From: Achromobacter marplatensis
GTDB taxonomy: Bacteria; Pseudomonadota; Gammaproteobacteria; Burkholderiales; Burkholderiaceae_B
Direction: 5' to 3'
Length of the DNA: 64,000 nt
Assembly (NCBI RefSeq): GCF_002209535.1
Contig: NZ_NJIG01000010.1
Location: forward strand, 1-64,000
Each line of letters starts with the position of its first letter. Within the stretch, counting starts at the first letter, position 1. Positions 36,020 to 45,378 of the stretch are shown piece by piece. The position numbers were made by a program, and so were the translations under genes. The notes beneath the pieces are model-generated. The model worked only from the letters and a program-made list of their open reading frames with translations. It was not told the DNA's origin and made no database searches.

Positions 36020-36742
36020 TCAGGGGATGTCAACCATCTGCATCCGGCGGGTCAGCACGCCGACGCGGGAGTTCAGGTAGTTGGAATTGCGGCGGCTGTC
36101 ATAGAAGCGGGGGTTGGGCAGCATGGCGGCAAGCCGGGCAGCCTGGCTTGCGCCCAGGTTGGCGGCCGTGGTGTTGAAGTAGTGCTTGGAGGCCGCCTGC
36201 GCCCCGAACACGCCCACGCCCCATTCGGCCACGTTCAGATACAGCTCCAGGATCCGTTCCTTGGTCATGACGTGTTCGATCATATAGGTCAGGACCAGTT
36301 CCTGGCCCTTGCGGATATAGCTGCGCGAACTGGACAGGAACAGGTTCTTGGCCAACTGCTGGGTGATGGTGGAGCCGCCCCGCATCTTGCTGCGGCCGGC
36401 TTCTTCCTGGCGCTGGTTGTACTCCCAGGCCTTGCGGATGGCGTCCCATTCGATGCCGTCGTGGACGGTGAAGTTGGAGTCTTCCGAGGCGACGACCGCG
36501 CGCTTGAGGTTGCGGTTGATCTTGTCGTAGGGTACCCATTCGTACTGCAGCTTGAAATCGGGGTTGCCCTCGCGCAGGCGGGACAGCTCTTCGCGCATGA
36601 TCGCGCTGCTGCCGGGGTCGCGGTAGTTGTACCAGACCACTTGGGCGAAGAGCCAGAATTGGTACAGCAGGACCAGGCACACCAGCGCCATCAGGACGCC
36701 GGTGGTGATCCGGAACCACGATCGGCCCTTGCGCGCCGCCAT
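36020..36742 (-). CDS. mtgA: Monofunctional biosynthetic peptidoglycan transglycosylase
   Basis: This 240-residue GT51 enzyme is anchored by one N-terminal transmembrane helix (ITTGVLMALVCLVLLYQFW). It polymerises lipid II. The motifs VVASEDSNF with its catalytic glutamate and RGGSTITQQLAKNLF are intact. It starts five bases after aroE stops and belongs to a tonB-aroE-mtgA operon. Confidence 0.93.
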   Translation of the reverse strand: MAARKGRSWFRITTGVLMALVCLVLLYQFWLFAQVVWYNYRDPGSSAIMREELSRLREGNPDFKLQYEWVPYDKINRNLKRAVVASEDSNFTVHDGIEWDAIRKAWEYNQRQEEAGRSKMRGGSTITQQLAKNLFLSSSRSYIRKGQELVLTYMIEHVMTKERILELYLNVAEWGVGVFGAQAASKHYFNTTAANLGASQAARLAAMLPNPRFYDSRRNSNYLNSRVGVLTRRMQMVDIP

Positions 36743-36747
36743 GCTGC

Positions 36748-37611
36748 TTAGCGTCCCGCCATGAGCGCCTCGCGCAGCGCCGCCAGCACGGGCGCCGGGT
36801 CGGGGCGCACGCCGTGCCAGATGTAGAAGCTCTCGGCGGCCTGGCCCACCAGCATGCCCAGGCCGTCGGCCGTCAGCGCGGCGCCGTCGGCCTGCGCCTG
36901 TTGCATGAACGCGGTGGGCTGGGCGCCGTACATCATGTCGTAGCCGGCCGCGCCGTCGGCGTACAGGCCGGCGGGCAGGTCGGGGGCGGCATCCTGCAGG
37001 CCGCTGGCCGTGGCGTTGATCACCAGGTTCCAGCCGCCTGCGAGCGTGGCGTCGGCCAGCCCACCGGCCGTGACCCGGGTCTGCGGCGACACGCCGGTAT
37101 CGCGCCAGGCATCGGCCAGCGCCAAGGCCTTGGCTGCCGTGCGGTTGACGATGTGCAGGCGGGCGCAGCCGGCTTCCGCCAGCGGTTGCAGCACGCCGCG
37201 GGCGGCGCCTCCCGCGCCCACCAACAGCACCGAGGCGCCGTTCAGGCGCACGCCCAGTCGCAGCAGGTCGGACACCAGGCCTACGCCGTCCGTGTTGCAG
37301 CCGTGCCAGGCGCCATCGCGCCAGGACAGGGTGTTGACCGCCCCGGCCAGCCGGGCGCGGGTGGACAAGCGGCCCGCCGCCAGGGCGTAGGCGTCCAGCT
37401 TGAAGGGCACCGTGACGTTCAGGCCCAGGCCGCCCTCTGCCACGAAGGCCGCGGTCGCCTCGGCAAACCCGTCCACCGGCGCCAGCAGGCGCTCGTAGCG
37501 CAGCGGTTTGCCGGTCTGTTGGGAGAACAGGGCGTGGATCTGGGGCGAGCGGCTATGCGCGATGGGATTGCCGATGACGGCGTAGCGGGCAAGAGGGGTC
37601 GCCTCGGTCAT
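36748..37611 (-). CDS. aroE: Shikimate dehydrogenase
   Basis: This 287-residue enzyme reduces 3-dehydroshikimate with NADPH. Key segments are IGNPIAHSRSP (substrate binding), NVTVPFK with its catalytic lysine, NTDGVG with the catalytic aspartate, and GAGGAARGV for the cofactor. The ATG overlaps the tonB stop as ATGA. Confidence 0.93.
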   Translation of the reverse strand: MTEATPLARYAVIGNPIAHSRSPQIHALFSQQTGKPLRYERLLAPVDGFAEATAAFVAEGGLGLNVTVPFKLDAYALAAGRLSTRARLAGAVNTLSWRDGAWHGCNTDGVGLVSDLLRLGVRLNGASVLLVGAGGAARGVLQPLAEAGCARLHIVNRTAAKALALADAWRDTGVSPQTRVTAGGLADATLAGGWNLVINATASGLQDAAPDLPAGLYADGAAGYDMMYGAQPTAFMQQAQADGAALTADGLGMLVGQAAESFYIWHGVRPDPAPVLAALREALMAGR

Positions 37612-38540
37612 GGGGCTTGTGTTTCCAGGGTGTCGTTGACGAAATGCCAGGTGCGGGTGATGACCAGCACGTCCGTATCGCGGGCGATATCGGGAGGGAA
37701 TGGGGGGAAGGGGGCCGCCAGCTGGACGATGCGGCGCGCGGCCTGGTTCAGCACCGCGTGCGGCGAGGGCTGATCGATTTCCACGTTGGCGATGCTGCCG
37801 TCGCTGCGGACCGACACCGTGATGCGCAGCGTGCCGTAGATGCGCCCGCGCGCCTCGTCCGGGTAGTGCTGGGTGCCGACCGCCTCGATCCGTGTGCGCC
37901 AGGCGTCCAGGTAGGCGGCATAGCGCGAGGCCTCGGCCGACGGGGCCACGAATTGCTTGCGGGGTTCGGCGCTGTATTGCTGCACCCGTGCGGCCAGGGC
38001 CGCCACCTGGGCATTCTGGATCACGCTGGCCTGGTCCTGGGCGTCCTGCCCAATGTCGGTGCCGTCCGGCCAGGGGTTGACGGCCTGGCGTTCGACGCCG
38101 GCTTTCTCTTGCGAGCGCAGCTGGGTCATCAGGCGGGTCTGTTCGGCTTCCAGCTGCACCTGGCGGCGGCGCATGGCTTCCAGCACGATGGTTTCGGCGG
38201 AGGCGCCGGTCTGGGGCAGCGGGGTGGTCGTCATGCCGCGGTCGGCGTTGCCGCCGCCGCTCATCTGATTCTGCGCCTGGGCACGGGGCGTGTCCGGCGG
38301 CGTCTCGCTGCGGGCGTTGAGCAGCACGACTTCCAGGCTGGTTACCGGCGGGCGGGTAAAGGCGGGCGCGCCAAAGCGCCACGCCAGCGCGCCGGCGTGC
38401 ACCAACAGCGATATTGCGATGCCGATTCGCAGGTAGTGCTGGGCGGGAGCGCCCAGCCACCGCAGGTAACGGCTTAGCGGGGAGGGGGAATCAGGGCGTT
38501 GCACGGACGCATTGTAAGTCGAGTCCACGTTGCCCGGCAT
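37608..38540 (-). CDS. tonB: TonB-like energy transducer
   Basis: This protein of about 310 residues has one transmembrane helix (IGIAISLLVHAGALAWRF), a spacer region and a C-terminal TonB domain (YPDEARGRIYGTLRITV, then GSIANVEI). It would pass proton-motive energy to outer-membrane receptors. No exbBD genes are adjacent. The start is uncertain: the ATG at 38540 lacks a ribosome binding site, and a GTG at 38504 is also possible. Confidence 0.83.
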   Translation of the reverse strand: MPGNVDSTYNASVQRPDSPSPLSRYLRWLGAPAQHYLRIGIAISLLVHAGALAWRFGAPAFTRPPVTSLEVVLLNARSETPPDTPRAQAQNQMSGGGNADRGMTTTPLPQTGASAETIVLEAMRRRQVQLEAEQTRLMTQLRSQEKAGVERQAVNPWPDGTDIGQDAQDQASVIQNAQVAALAARVQQYSAEPRKQFVAPSAEASRYAAYLDAWRTRIEAVGTQHYPDEARGRIYGTLRITVSVRSDGSIANVEIDQPSPHAVLNQAARRIVQLAAPFPPFPPDIARDTDVLVITRTWHFVNDTLETQAP

Positions 38541-38657
38541 GCGGGCCAACGGCTTGTAACAGCTATCGGACGGCAAGACGGGCGGCCGCCCGGGCCCGGG
38601 ACTCGTCCGGCCGTGCGCGCGAAGGGCGGGCCCCCGCGTGCAGACGGCCGGGGTGCG

Positions 38658-39746
38658 TCACGCCGTCTTGCGCGGGAAGACCCAGACCTTGCTGGCGGGC
38701 AGCGCCAGGCGGCAGGGGCCGGGTTCGCGGCCTTCCGGCCCATAGGCGCGCAGGGCCAGCGTGTGGGCGGGATCCGCGTCCGGGGTGCGGAACAAGTATT
38801 CCCACCGGTCGCCCAGGTACATGCTGGTCAAGAGCGGCATGTCCAGATGGTTGCCGTCCGGGTCGTCCGCCAGGCGCACCTGCTCCACCCGGATCACCGC
38901 CGTGCCGTCCTGGCCTTGGGTCACGCCTTCGCCCGCCTTGCCCCACAGGGCCCAACCGCGGCCTTCGATGCGGGCGCGGCCGTCGCGCACTTCGGTGACC
39001 TTGCCTTCCAGCCGGTTGTTGCTGCCCATGAATTCGGCAGTGAACAGCGTGGACGGCGAGCCGTACATTTCCTGCGGCGTGCCCTGCTGTTCGATCTTGC
39101 CGTTGTTCAGCAGCAGGATGCGGTCGGAAATCGCCATGGCTTCGCTCTGGTCATGCGTCACCATCAGGGCCGACAGCCCCAGGCGGATGATCAGTTCGCG
39201 CAGGAAGGCGCGGGCCTCTTCGCGCAGCTTGGCGTCCAGGTTGGACAGCGGCTCGTCCAGCAGGATGACGGGCGGGCTGTACACCAGCGCGCGGCCGATG
39301 GCCACGCGCTGCTGCTGGCCGCCGGACAGCGCGTGCGGATGGCGCTGGCCCAGCTTGCCCAGGCCCAGCTGGTCCAGCACGGCCTGCACGCGTTCGCGCA
39401 CTTCGGCCGACGGCACCTTGCGCAGCTTCAGCGGGTAGGCCACGTTTTCGAAGACGGTCTTGTGCGGCCACAGCGCATAGGACTGGAACACCAGGCCCAG
39501 GTTGCGCTCTTCGGCGGGCATCTCCTTGCGCGCGCCGCCGTCGTAGACGATGCGGTCGCCAATCGTGATGCGGCCGCGCTTGGGGCCTTCCAGACCGGCC
39601 ACGGCGCGCAGCAAGGTCGTCTTGCCGCTGCCCGACGGTCCCAGCAGGGACACCACTTCGCCCTGGCGCAGTTGCATCGACACGCCCTTGAGCACCGGGT
39701 TGTCGCCGTAGTCCAGGTGCAGGTCTTCTACAGAAAGCTCAATCAT
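38658..39746 (-). CDS. ABC transporter ATP-binding protein (FbpC/PotA type)
   Basis: This 362-residue ATPase has Walker A GPSGSGKTT, signature LSGGQQQRV, Walker B VILLDEPLSNLD, the switch histidine in VTHDQSEA and a C-terminal TOBE domain. Its start overlaps the permease stop by eight bases. It powers uptake for the binding protein at 41.7-42.8 kb. The substrate is not certain; relatives carry iron, phosphonates or phosphoglycerate-type compounds. Confidence 0.9.
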   Translation of the reverse strand: MIELSVEDLHLDYGDNPVLKGVSMQLRQGEVVSLLGPSGSGKTTLLRAVAGLEGPKRGRITIGDRIVYDGGARKEMPAEERNLGLVFQSYALWPHKTVFENVAYPLKLRKVPSAEVRERVQAVLDQLGLGKLGQRHPHALSGGQQQRVAIGRALVYSPPVILLDEPLSNLDAKLREEARAFLRELIIRLGLSALMVTHDQSEAMAISDRILLLNNGKIEQQGTPQEMYGSPSTLFTAEFMGSNNRLEGKVTEVRDGRARIEGRGWALWGKAGEGVTQGQDGTAVIRVEQVRLADDPDGNHLDMPLLTSMYLGDRWEYLFRTPDADPAHTLALRAYGPEGREPGPCRLALPASKVWVFPRKTA

Positions 39747-41517
39747 GAAGTTTGACTCCGAATCGCAGGGCGATGCCCAGGCCGATCACGACCAGAACGA
39801 TATTGATGAAGGAAAGCGCGGCCACGATGTCGATGGCGCCCGAGGCCCACAGCGACACCAGCATGGAACCGATGGTCTCGGTGCCGGGCGACAGCAGGTA
39901 GACGCCCGTGGAGTATTCGCGCTCGAAGATCAGGAACATCAGCAGCCACGAACCGATCAGGCCGTACTTGGCCAGCGGCACCGTGACGTGGCGCGTGACC
40001 TGGCCGCGGCGCGCGCCGGCGCTGCGGGCGGCCTCTTCCAGTTCCGGCCCGACTTGCAGCAGGGTCGACGAGATCAGGCGCAGGCCGTAGGCCATCCACA
40101 CCACGGTGTAGGCCAGCCACACGCTGAAGATGGTGCTGCGCATGGCGCGCAGCCATTCGATGAAGTTCTCGCGCAGCCATTCCGCGAACGGCAGGGCGGA
40201 CAGCCAGCCGTTCTCGTCCACGTCCAGCGCGTTGTCCAGCCACATCGGCACGAACAGGAACACCCACAGGAATGCCAGGCCGGCGAGCAGGCCGGGCACG
40301 GCGCGCGGCACCAGCACGCTGTAGTCCATGAAGCGCGTGACGTTGTCGGGCTTGCGGTGCATCGCCAGGCCCACGAACATGTAGCACATCACGGCCAGCG
40401 CGCCGCCGAACACGCCGATGGCCACCGAGTTCACGATGGCGCGCATCAGGTTGGGCTGCGCGAACACGGTGCGGAAGGCGTCCAGCGACAGCACGTCGAA
40501 CAGCGACACGCCCATGCCCCAGTTGGACACGAAGGCCCGCAGCAACACGCCCAGCAGCGGCACCACGATGGTGACCAGCAGCCAGAACGCCACCACGGCA
40601 CCCGCCACCCAGCGCCACTTGCCCAGCGGCAGCGGACGGGCGCGCGAGGCCTTGCCCTTGACGGTGACGAAGCGGTTGGCGGTGCGCATCAGGCGGCGCT
40701 GCAGCATGACCAGCGGGATCGTCATGCAGATCAGGATCACGGCCACGGCCGCCATCAAGTGGTAGGACGGAATGCCCAGCTTGTTCGTCAGCTTGTACAG
40801 GTACGTCGCCAGCACCAGGTTGCCTTCGGGGTCGCCCAGCACCAGCACCAGGCCGAACACCTCCAGGCCCAGGAAGAACAGCAGCACGGTGGCGTACAGC
40901 ATGGCCGGGCGCACCATGGGCAGGCTGACCGACACCATCACGCGCAGCGGCGAGGCGCCGGTGACGCGGGCGGCTTCTTCCACGTCGGAACCCATGCTGC
41001 GCAGGGCCGACGAGATGTACAGGTAGGCGTGCGGCACGTGCGTCAGGCCGGCGATGATGACGATGCTGGTCAGCGAATAGACGTTCCAGGGCACGAAGCC
41101 CAGGATGTTCTGCGCCCAGATCGAAAAGAAGCCCACGGGGCCGGCGGCCACAACGTAGCCGAAGCCCAGCACCATCGGCGACACGAACACCGGCACCAGG
41201 ATCAGCGGTTCGATCCAGCGGCGGCCGGGCAGGTCGGTACGGATCATCAGGAAGGCCAGCATGCCGCCCAGCGGGATGGCGATGATGGCCAGCCCGAAGG
41301 CCAGGATGAAGCCGCTTTTCAGCGCCTTGTAGAAATCGGGGTCCGCGAAGATGAAGCGGAACGCGTCCAGGCTGAAGACCTTGGATGGGGCAAAGAAAGG
41401 CGCGGAGAGAAAGCTCTGGATGATGATGAACGACAGCGGCACGTAGATGGCCAGTGCCGTGATCAACACCACCACGCCGCGCGGCAGGGACTGCCATTTT
41501 CTGCGCAATGACTGCAT
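39739..41517 (-). CDS. ABC transporter permease, two fused membrane units (FbpB-like)
   Basis: This 592-residue permease contains two BPD-type membrane units in one chain, each with an EAA loop (EEAARVTGASPLRVM in the first half and EEAARSAGARRGQVTRHV in the second). About twelve transmembrane helices are expected. This fused form is typical of COG1178 transporters in proteobacteria. It is coupled to the ATPase gene. Confidence 0.9.
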   Translation of the reverse strand: MQSLRRKWQSLPRGVVVLITALAIYVPLSFIIIQSFLSAPFFAPSKVFSLDAFRFIFADPDFYKALKSGFILAFGLAIIAIPLGGMLAFLMIRTDLPGRRWIEPLILVPVFVSPMVLGFGYVVAAGPVGFFSIWAQNILGFVPWNVYSLTSIVIIAGLTHVPHAYLYISSALRSMGSDVEEAARVTGASPLRVMVSVSLPMVRPAMLYATVLLFFLGLEVFGLVLVLGDPEGNLVLATYLYKLTNKLGIPSYHLMAAVAVILICMTIPLVMLQRRLMRTANRFVTVKGKASRARPLPLGKWRWVAGAVVAFWLLVTIVVPLLGVLLRAFVSNWGMGVSLFDVLSLDAFRTVFAQPNLMRAIVNSVAIGVFGGALAVMCYMFVGLAMHRKPDNVTRFMDYSVLVPRAVPGLLAGLAFLWVFLFVPMWLDNALDVDENGWLSALPFAEWLRENFIEWLRAMRSTIFSVWLAYTVVWMAYGLRLISSTLLQVGPELEEAARSAGARRGQVTRHVTVPLAKYGLIGSWLLMFLIFEREYSTGVYLLSPGTETIGSMLVSLWASGAIDIVAALSFINIVLVVIGLGIALRFGVKLHD

Positions 41518-41593
41518 GGGGAAATCCTGTTGTCGAAAATGACGCGACGGTCGCGCCGCCCGGGCAGGGAAGAGCCCGCCCGGGGGCGGTCAG

Positions 41594-41616
41594 GCGGGCG
41601 GCGCCGTGCCGCCCGC
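41594..41616 (-). terminator. Intercistronic hairpin between binding-protein and permease genes
   Basis: GCGGGCGGC/GCCGCCCGC forms a 9-bp stem with a 5-base loop in the 150-base gap after the binding-protein gene. No T-tract follows, so it is more likely an RNA-stability or attenuation element that lets the binding protein be made in excess than a full terminator. Confidence 0.45.
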
Positions 41617-41667
41617 TACGCGTTGTGGCGGTTCAGGCCGGGTGCGCCGTCCTGAACCCGCGCGGCA

Positions 41668-42765
41668 TTACTTGCCCGCCGCGGCGCGCCAGTCCTTGAT
41701 GAACTGCAGGCGCTTGGTCTGTTCCAGGTAGTCCAGCAGCGTTTCGTTGACCGGGATCGGCTTGAGCGAGGCGCCCAGCTTCTTGGTCATGCCGTCCACG
41801 TCGTTGTCGCCTTCGATGTCGTCGCGCACCGAAGCCAGGTCGGCCTGGTTGGCCATGATTTCCTGGCCCTTCTGCGACAGCAGGTAGTCCATCCACAGCT
41901 TGGCCGCGTTGCGGTTCTTGGCCTTCTTGCTGATGAACGCCACGCGCGACAGCACCAGCGCGTAGTCGGTCGGGTAGGCCACGCCCAGCGACGGGTCCGA
42001 CTTGGCGCGGGTTTCGGCGTACGAACCCAGGATGTTGTAGCCGATCAGGTTTTCGCCCGACGACACGCGTTCCATCATGGTGCCGGTGGACGACTGCACG
42101 ATCAGGCCGCCCTTGGCAATGTCCTTGAGCGTTTCGAAGTACTTGGGGTCATTGGCCTTGTCCTGCACGGCCAGCATGAAGCCCACGGCCGACTTCTCGA
42201 TGTCGTAGGTGGTGACCTTGTTCTTGAACTTGTCCGGCTGGCTGGCGATCAGCTTGGCCAGGGCGCCGTGCGTGGTCGGCACTTCGTTGGCGGGGATCAG
42301 GCGCTTGTTGTAGATGAACACGGCCGGCTCGTACGTCGTGCCGTAGGCCGAATCCTTCCACACGGCCCAGGCCGGCAGCTTACTGATTTCGGGCGACTTG
42401 TACTGCAAGGCGTAGTCGGTGGCCAGCTTCAGCGCCGAGTCCATCGACGAGCTCCAGACGATGTCGCCGCTGCCGCCGCCCGCTGCTTGTTCGCTGATGT
42501 AGCGGTTGTAGAGCTCGGTGCTGTTCATGTCGTTGTATTCGACCTTGACGCCCGGGTACAGCGCTTCGAAGCCCTTGATGATGGGGCCGGCGGCCTTGGT
42601 GTCGGTGGTCGAATAGATGACGACCTTGCCTTCCTTCTTGGCGCCGTCCAGGATCTTCTGATAGTCGGCCGGGTAACCCGCGGGCACGGCCTGCGCAAAG
42701 GCGCTGCCGGTGGCAATGGCGAATGCAGCGGCGCAGGCGGCCGCCAGTTGGGACTTGGCAAGCAT
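41668..42765 (-). CDS. ABC transporter substrate-binding protein (COG1840/AfuA type)
   Basis: This 365-residue periplasmic protein has a signal peptide (cleavage near AFA|QAV) and a type II binding fold. Segments LPAWAVWKDSAYG, TYEPAVFIYNKR, TYDIEKSAVGF and YNILGSYAE recur almost unchanged in the C-terminal part of the sensor kinase encoded next door. Iron-binding tyrosine pairs of FbpA are not evident, so iron should not be assumed. GGAGACA precedes the ATG. Confidence 0.88.
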   Translation of the reverse strand: MLAKSQLAAACAAAFAIATGSAFAQAVPAGYPADYQKILDGAKKEGKVVIYSTTDTKAAGPIIKGFEALYPGVKVEYNDMNSTELYNRYISEQAAGGGSGDIVWSSSMDSALKLATDYALQYKSPEISKLPAWAVWKDSAYGTTYEPAVFIYNKRLIPANEVPTTHGALAKLIASQPDKFKNKVTTYDIEKSAVGFMLAVQDKANDPKYFETLKDIAKGGLIVQSSTGTMMERVSSGENLIGYNILGSYAETRAKSDPSLGVAYPTDYALVLSRVAFISKKAKNRNAAKLWMDYLLSQKGQEIMANQADLASVRDDIEGDNDVDGMTKKLGASLKPIPVNETLLDYLEQTKRLQFIKDWRAAAGK

Positions 42766-42894
42766 GGGTGTTGTCTCCGATTGGAATTGGTCTGAGCAGG
42801 ATCTTGGTCCAGCCTGCGCCCATCTTAGGAGGCGGCGTCTGTCGTCGTCCTGTCATGGAGACAGGTTGCGGCTAGGGGTAATCCCTGGGCGCAG

Positions 42895-45378
42895 CTACGG
42901 TCGCTTGGGCGTATCCGTCACCAGCCGCACCCAGTTCTGCACGAAGCGCGAGTGCCGTCGCTGATCCAGCCCCACCAGGAGCGCGGGGCTCAGCACCACG
43001 GGCTGCACGATGCCGCTGGAACGCGCCAGCACGGCCTCGGACGTCCAGCGCCCGGGCGTGTCTTCCATGATGGAACCCAGCGCCGCATGGCTGGAGGCCA
43101 CCTGCTGGCCGGCGGGCGACAGGAGCCAGTCCACCAGCGCGCGCGCCAGGTCCGGGCTGGGGGCGCGGCGCGATATCAGCACGGAACGCGCCAGCACCAG
43201 CACATAATCCTGCGGGAACACCACGCCGATCTTGCTGCCGGAGGCCTGGCGCGACAGCGCGTACGACCCCAGGATGTTGTAGGCCAGGTCCATCTCGTCG
43301 TTCTCGATGGCGTCCAGCAACTGGGCGGTGGTGGGCGACAGGCGCACGCCGACCTGCCCCATGGCGTTGGCCAGCCCCCAGAAGTTCGACGACACCAGCT
43401 CATCCTGCTCGGCCAGCAGGTAGCCCACGCTGCTGGCGGCAATGTCGTAGGTGCCGACGCGGCCCTGCAGGCTGGCCTGTTCGCGTTCCAGCAGCCGCAG
43501 CAGGTCCTGGCGCGACCGCGGCACGGTGGCCTCCGTATAGCGCTTGGGGTTGTAGACGATCACGGCCGGTTCGAACGTGAAGCCATAGACCTCGTTGCGC
43601 CAGACGGCCCACGAAGGCAGCTTGGGGGCGTAGGGCGACGCGTAGCTTTGCGCATAGCCGTCGTTGGCCAGCCTGATCTGCAGGTCCGACGCCGAGCTCA
43701 TCAGTACATCCACCTGCGTCAACCGCCCGTCGATCGTGGCTTCGTACAGATCCCGGCTGCCGATTTCACGGTAGGTCACCGAGACGTCAGGCCGCAGCGA
43801 CTGGAAGCCCTGGATCAGCGGCGCGACGACCGGCGTGTCGGTCGGCCCCGCGATCACCAGCGTGCGCGATGAGGGCTGCGGCGCGGGGTAGTGCGTGACG
43901 ATCTCTTCCAGGTCGGCCGCCTGCACGTCGTTGGGGGCCGACACCAGCAACATCGCCGCCGTGCAGAGCGCGCCCAGCCAGGTGGCCAGATGGCGGCCCG
44001 ATGGCTGCGCCAGCGGCAGGATGACTCGTGCCGACAGCCCGCCGCCGGGCCGGTCGTGCAGCCACAGCGACCCGCCGTGGGCCAGGGCGACCGAGCGCAC
44101 GATGGCCAGCCCCAGGCCGGAGCCCGATTGCGACTGCCCGGCACGGCCCCGCGTGAAGCGCTGTTGCACGGCTTCTTTCTCGTCGTCGGAAATGCCGGGG
44201 CCCCGGTCGGACACCGTCAGCGCCACGCGGAATCCCGCAACCGGCGTCGCCTGGATGTCCACGGTGCCATCGGGCGCGTAGCGCAGCGCGTTGTCCACCA
44301 GGTTGCGCAGCATTTCGCGCAGCGCCACGCGGTCGCCAGCAATGCGGGCGCGGCGCACCTCAGGGGCGATCTCGATACGCAGCCTTCCGGCTTCCACGGG
44401 GCCGATGCGGCGGCGGGTTTCGTTGATGGTTTCGGCAACCCCGACCGGTTCCGGGGGGCCTTTGCCCAGGCGGTGCGTGATGGTGGCGTCCATCAGCAGC
44501 TGATTGATCAGCTGGCTGGCATGCGTGGCGTTCAGGTGGATGCGGCCGATGCGTTCGCGCAGGCGTGTCGGATCGGTCTCCTCCAGCGCCACCTCGGCTT
44601 GCGCGCGCAGGGACGCCAGGGGCGTGCGGACCTGATGCGTGGCGTCGGCCACCAGCGTGTTCAAGGTATCCATGATGATGGAAAGGCGTTGCATGAAGGC
44701 GTTAAGCGCTTCGACCAGGCGGCGCACCTCGCGGGGCACCGGGGTGGCAAGCGGCGTCAGGTCTTCCGGCGCGCGGGTGCGCAATTCACGTTCCAGCACG
44801 GCCAGCGGCGCAAACGCGCGCTGCACCCCGAACCACAGCAAGCCCAGCGCCACCAGCGAGACGACCAGCAACGGCAGGACCCCGCGGCCCAGGATTTCGC
44901 TGGCCAGTTCTTCGCGCGAGCCCAACGTTTCGGCCACGCGCACCGTCACCCAGCCGGCATGCTGGCTGGCGGACACGAGCCTGCCCACGGTCGCCACCCG
45001 GACCGGCTCGTCGTGATAGGTCACATAGGCGAACACCGGCGTTGCCGCCTGCGCCAGCGGCAGCCTGGGCGCCAGGTCGGCGTAGCCGGTGATCAGCCGG
45101 CCGTTGGAGGTGCGCGCTTCGTAGAACACGCGTTCGCTGCCCGACAGCATCGCCAGGGACGACACGGGCGGTTCGACGGTCACGCCATCGTCCTCGATCT
45201 GTACCGACCCCGCGATGGTCAGCGCCGACGCGGCCAGCAGCCGGTCGAACGCCTGCTCGGCGGCCCGGTGCGCATAATCGCGCAGGAAGAACACCAGCCC
45301 GATCAGCGCGCACGCCAGCAGCGCCGCGCCCAAGGTGAAGACGCGGCGGCGGATGGAGGCGCTTTCAGGGATGCTCAT
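42895..45378 (-). CDS. Sensor histidine kinase fused to a periplasmic substrate-binding protein
   Basis: This 827-residue protein is a kinase followed by a binding protein. The order is: transmembrane 1 (about 14-32), periplasmic sensor, transmembrane 2 (about 165-187), HAMP, His248 in ATHQVRTPL, N-box NLVDNALRYAP (359-369), DRGPG (391-395), GSGLGLAIV (419-427). A new hydrophobic segment at 464-481 follows, preceded by Arg462-His463 and ending VQA|A, which looks like a signal peptide. The remainder, 490-827, is homologous to the neighbouring binding protein. The last part would thus be returned to the periplasm. It overlaps the response-regulator gene by 14 bases and controls, or senses through, the adjacent transporter. 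Confidence 0.88.
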   Translation of the reverse strand: MSIPESASIRRRVFTLGAALLACALIGLVFFLRDYAHRAAEQAFDRLLAASALTIAGSVQIEDDGVTVEPPVSSLAMLSGSERVFYEARTSNGRLITGYADLAPRLPLAQAATPVFAYVTYHDEPVRVATVGRLVSASQHAGWVTVRVAETLGSREELASEILGRGVLPLLVVSLVALGLLWFGVQRAFAPLAVLERELRTRAPEDLTPLATPVPREVRRLVEALNAFMQRLSIIMDTLNTLVADATHQVRTPLASLRAQAEVALEETDPTRLRERIGRIHLNATHASQLINQLLMDATITHRLGKGPPEPVGVAETINETRRRIGPVEAGRLRIEIAPEVRRARIAGDRVALREMLRNLVDNALRYAPDGTVDIQATPVAGFRVALTVSDRGPGISDDEKEAVQQRFTRGRAGQSQSGSGLGLAIVRSVALAHGGSLWLHDRPGGGLSARVILPLAQPSGRHLATWLGALCTAAMLLVSAPNDVQAADLEEIVTHYPAPQPSSRTLVIAGPTDTPVVAPLIQGFQSLRPDVSVTYREIGSRDLYEATIDGRLTQVDVLMSSASDLQIRLANDGYAQSYASPYAPKLPSWAVWRNEVYGFTFEPAVIVYNPKRYTEATVPRSRQDLLRLLEREQASLQGRVGTYDIAASSVGYLLAEQDELVSSNFWGLANAMGQVGVRLSPTTAQLLDAIENDEMDLAYNILGSYALSRQASGSKIGVVFPQDYVLVLARSVLISRRAPSPDLARALVDWLLSPAGQQVASSHAALGSIMEDTPGRWTSEAVLARSSGIVQPVVLSPALLVGLDQRRHSRFVQNWVRLVTDTPKRP

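Noticed and set aside
39745-41511. A 588-codon plus-strand frame opposite the fused ABC permease
   Set aside because: The translation is dominated by Gln, His, Arg and Asp with no domain. The minus-strand permease has clear transmembrane helices and EAA loops.
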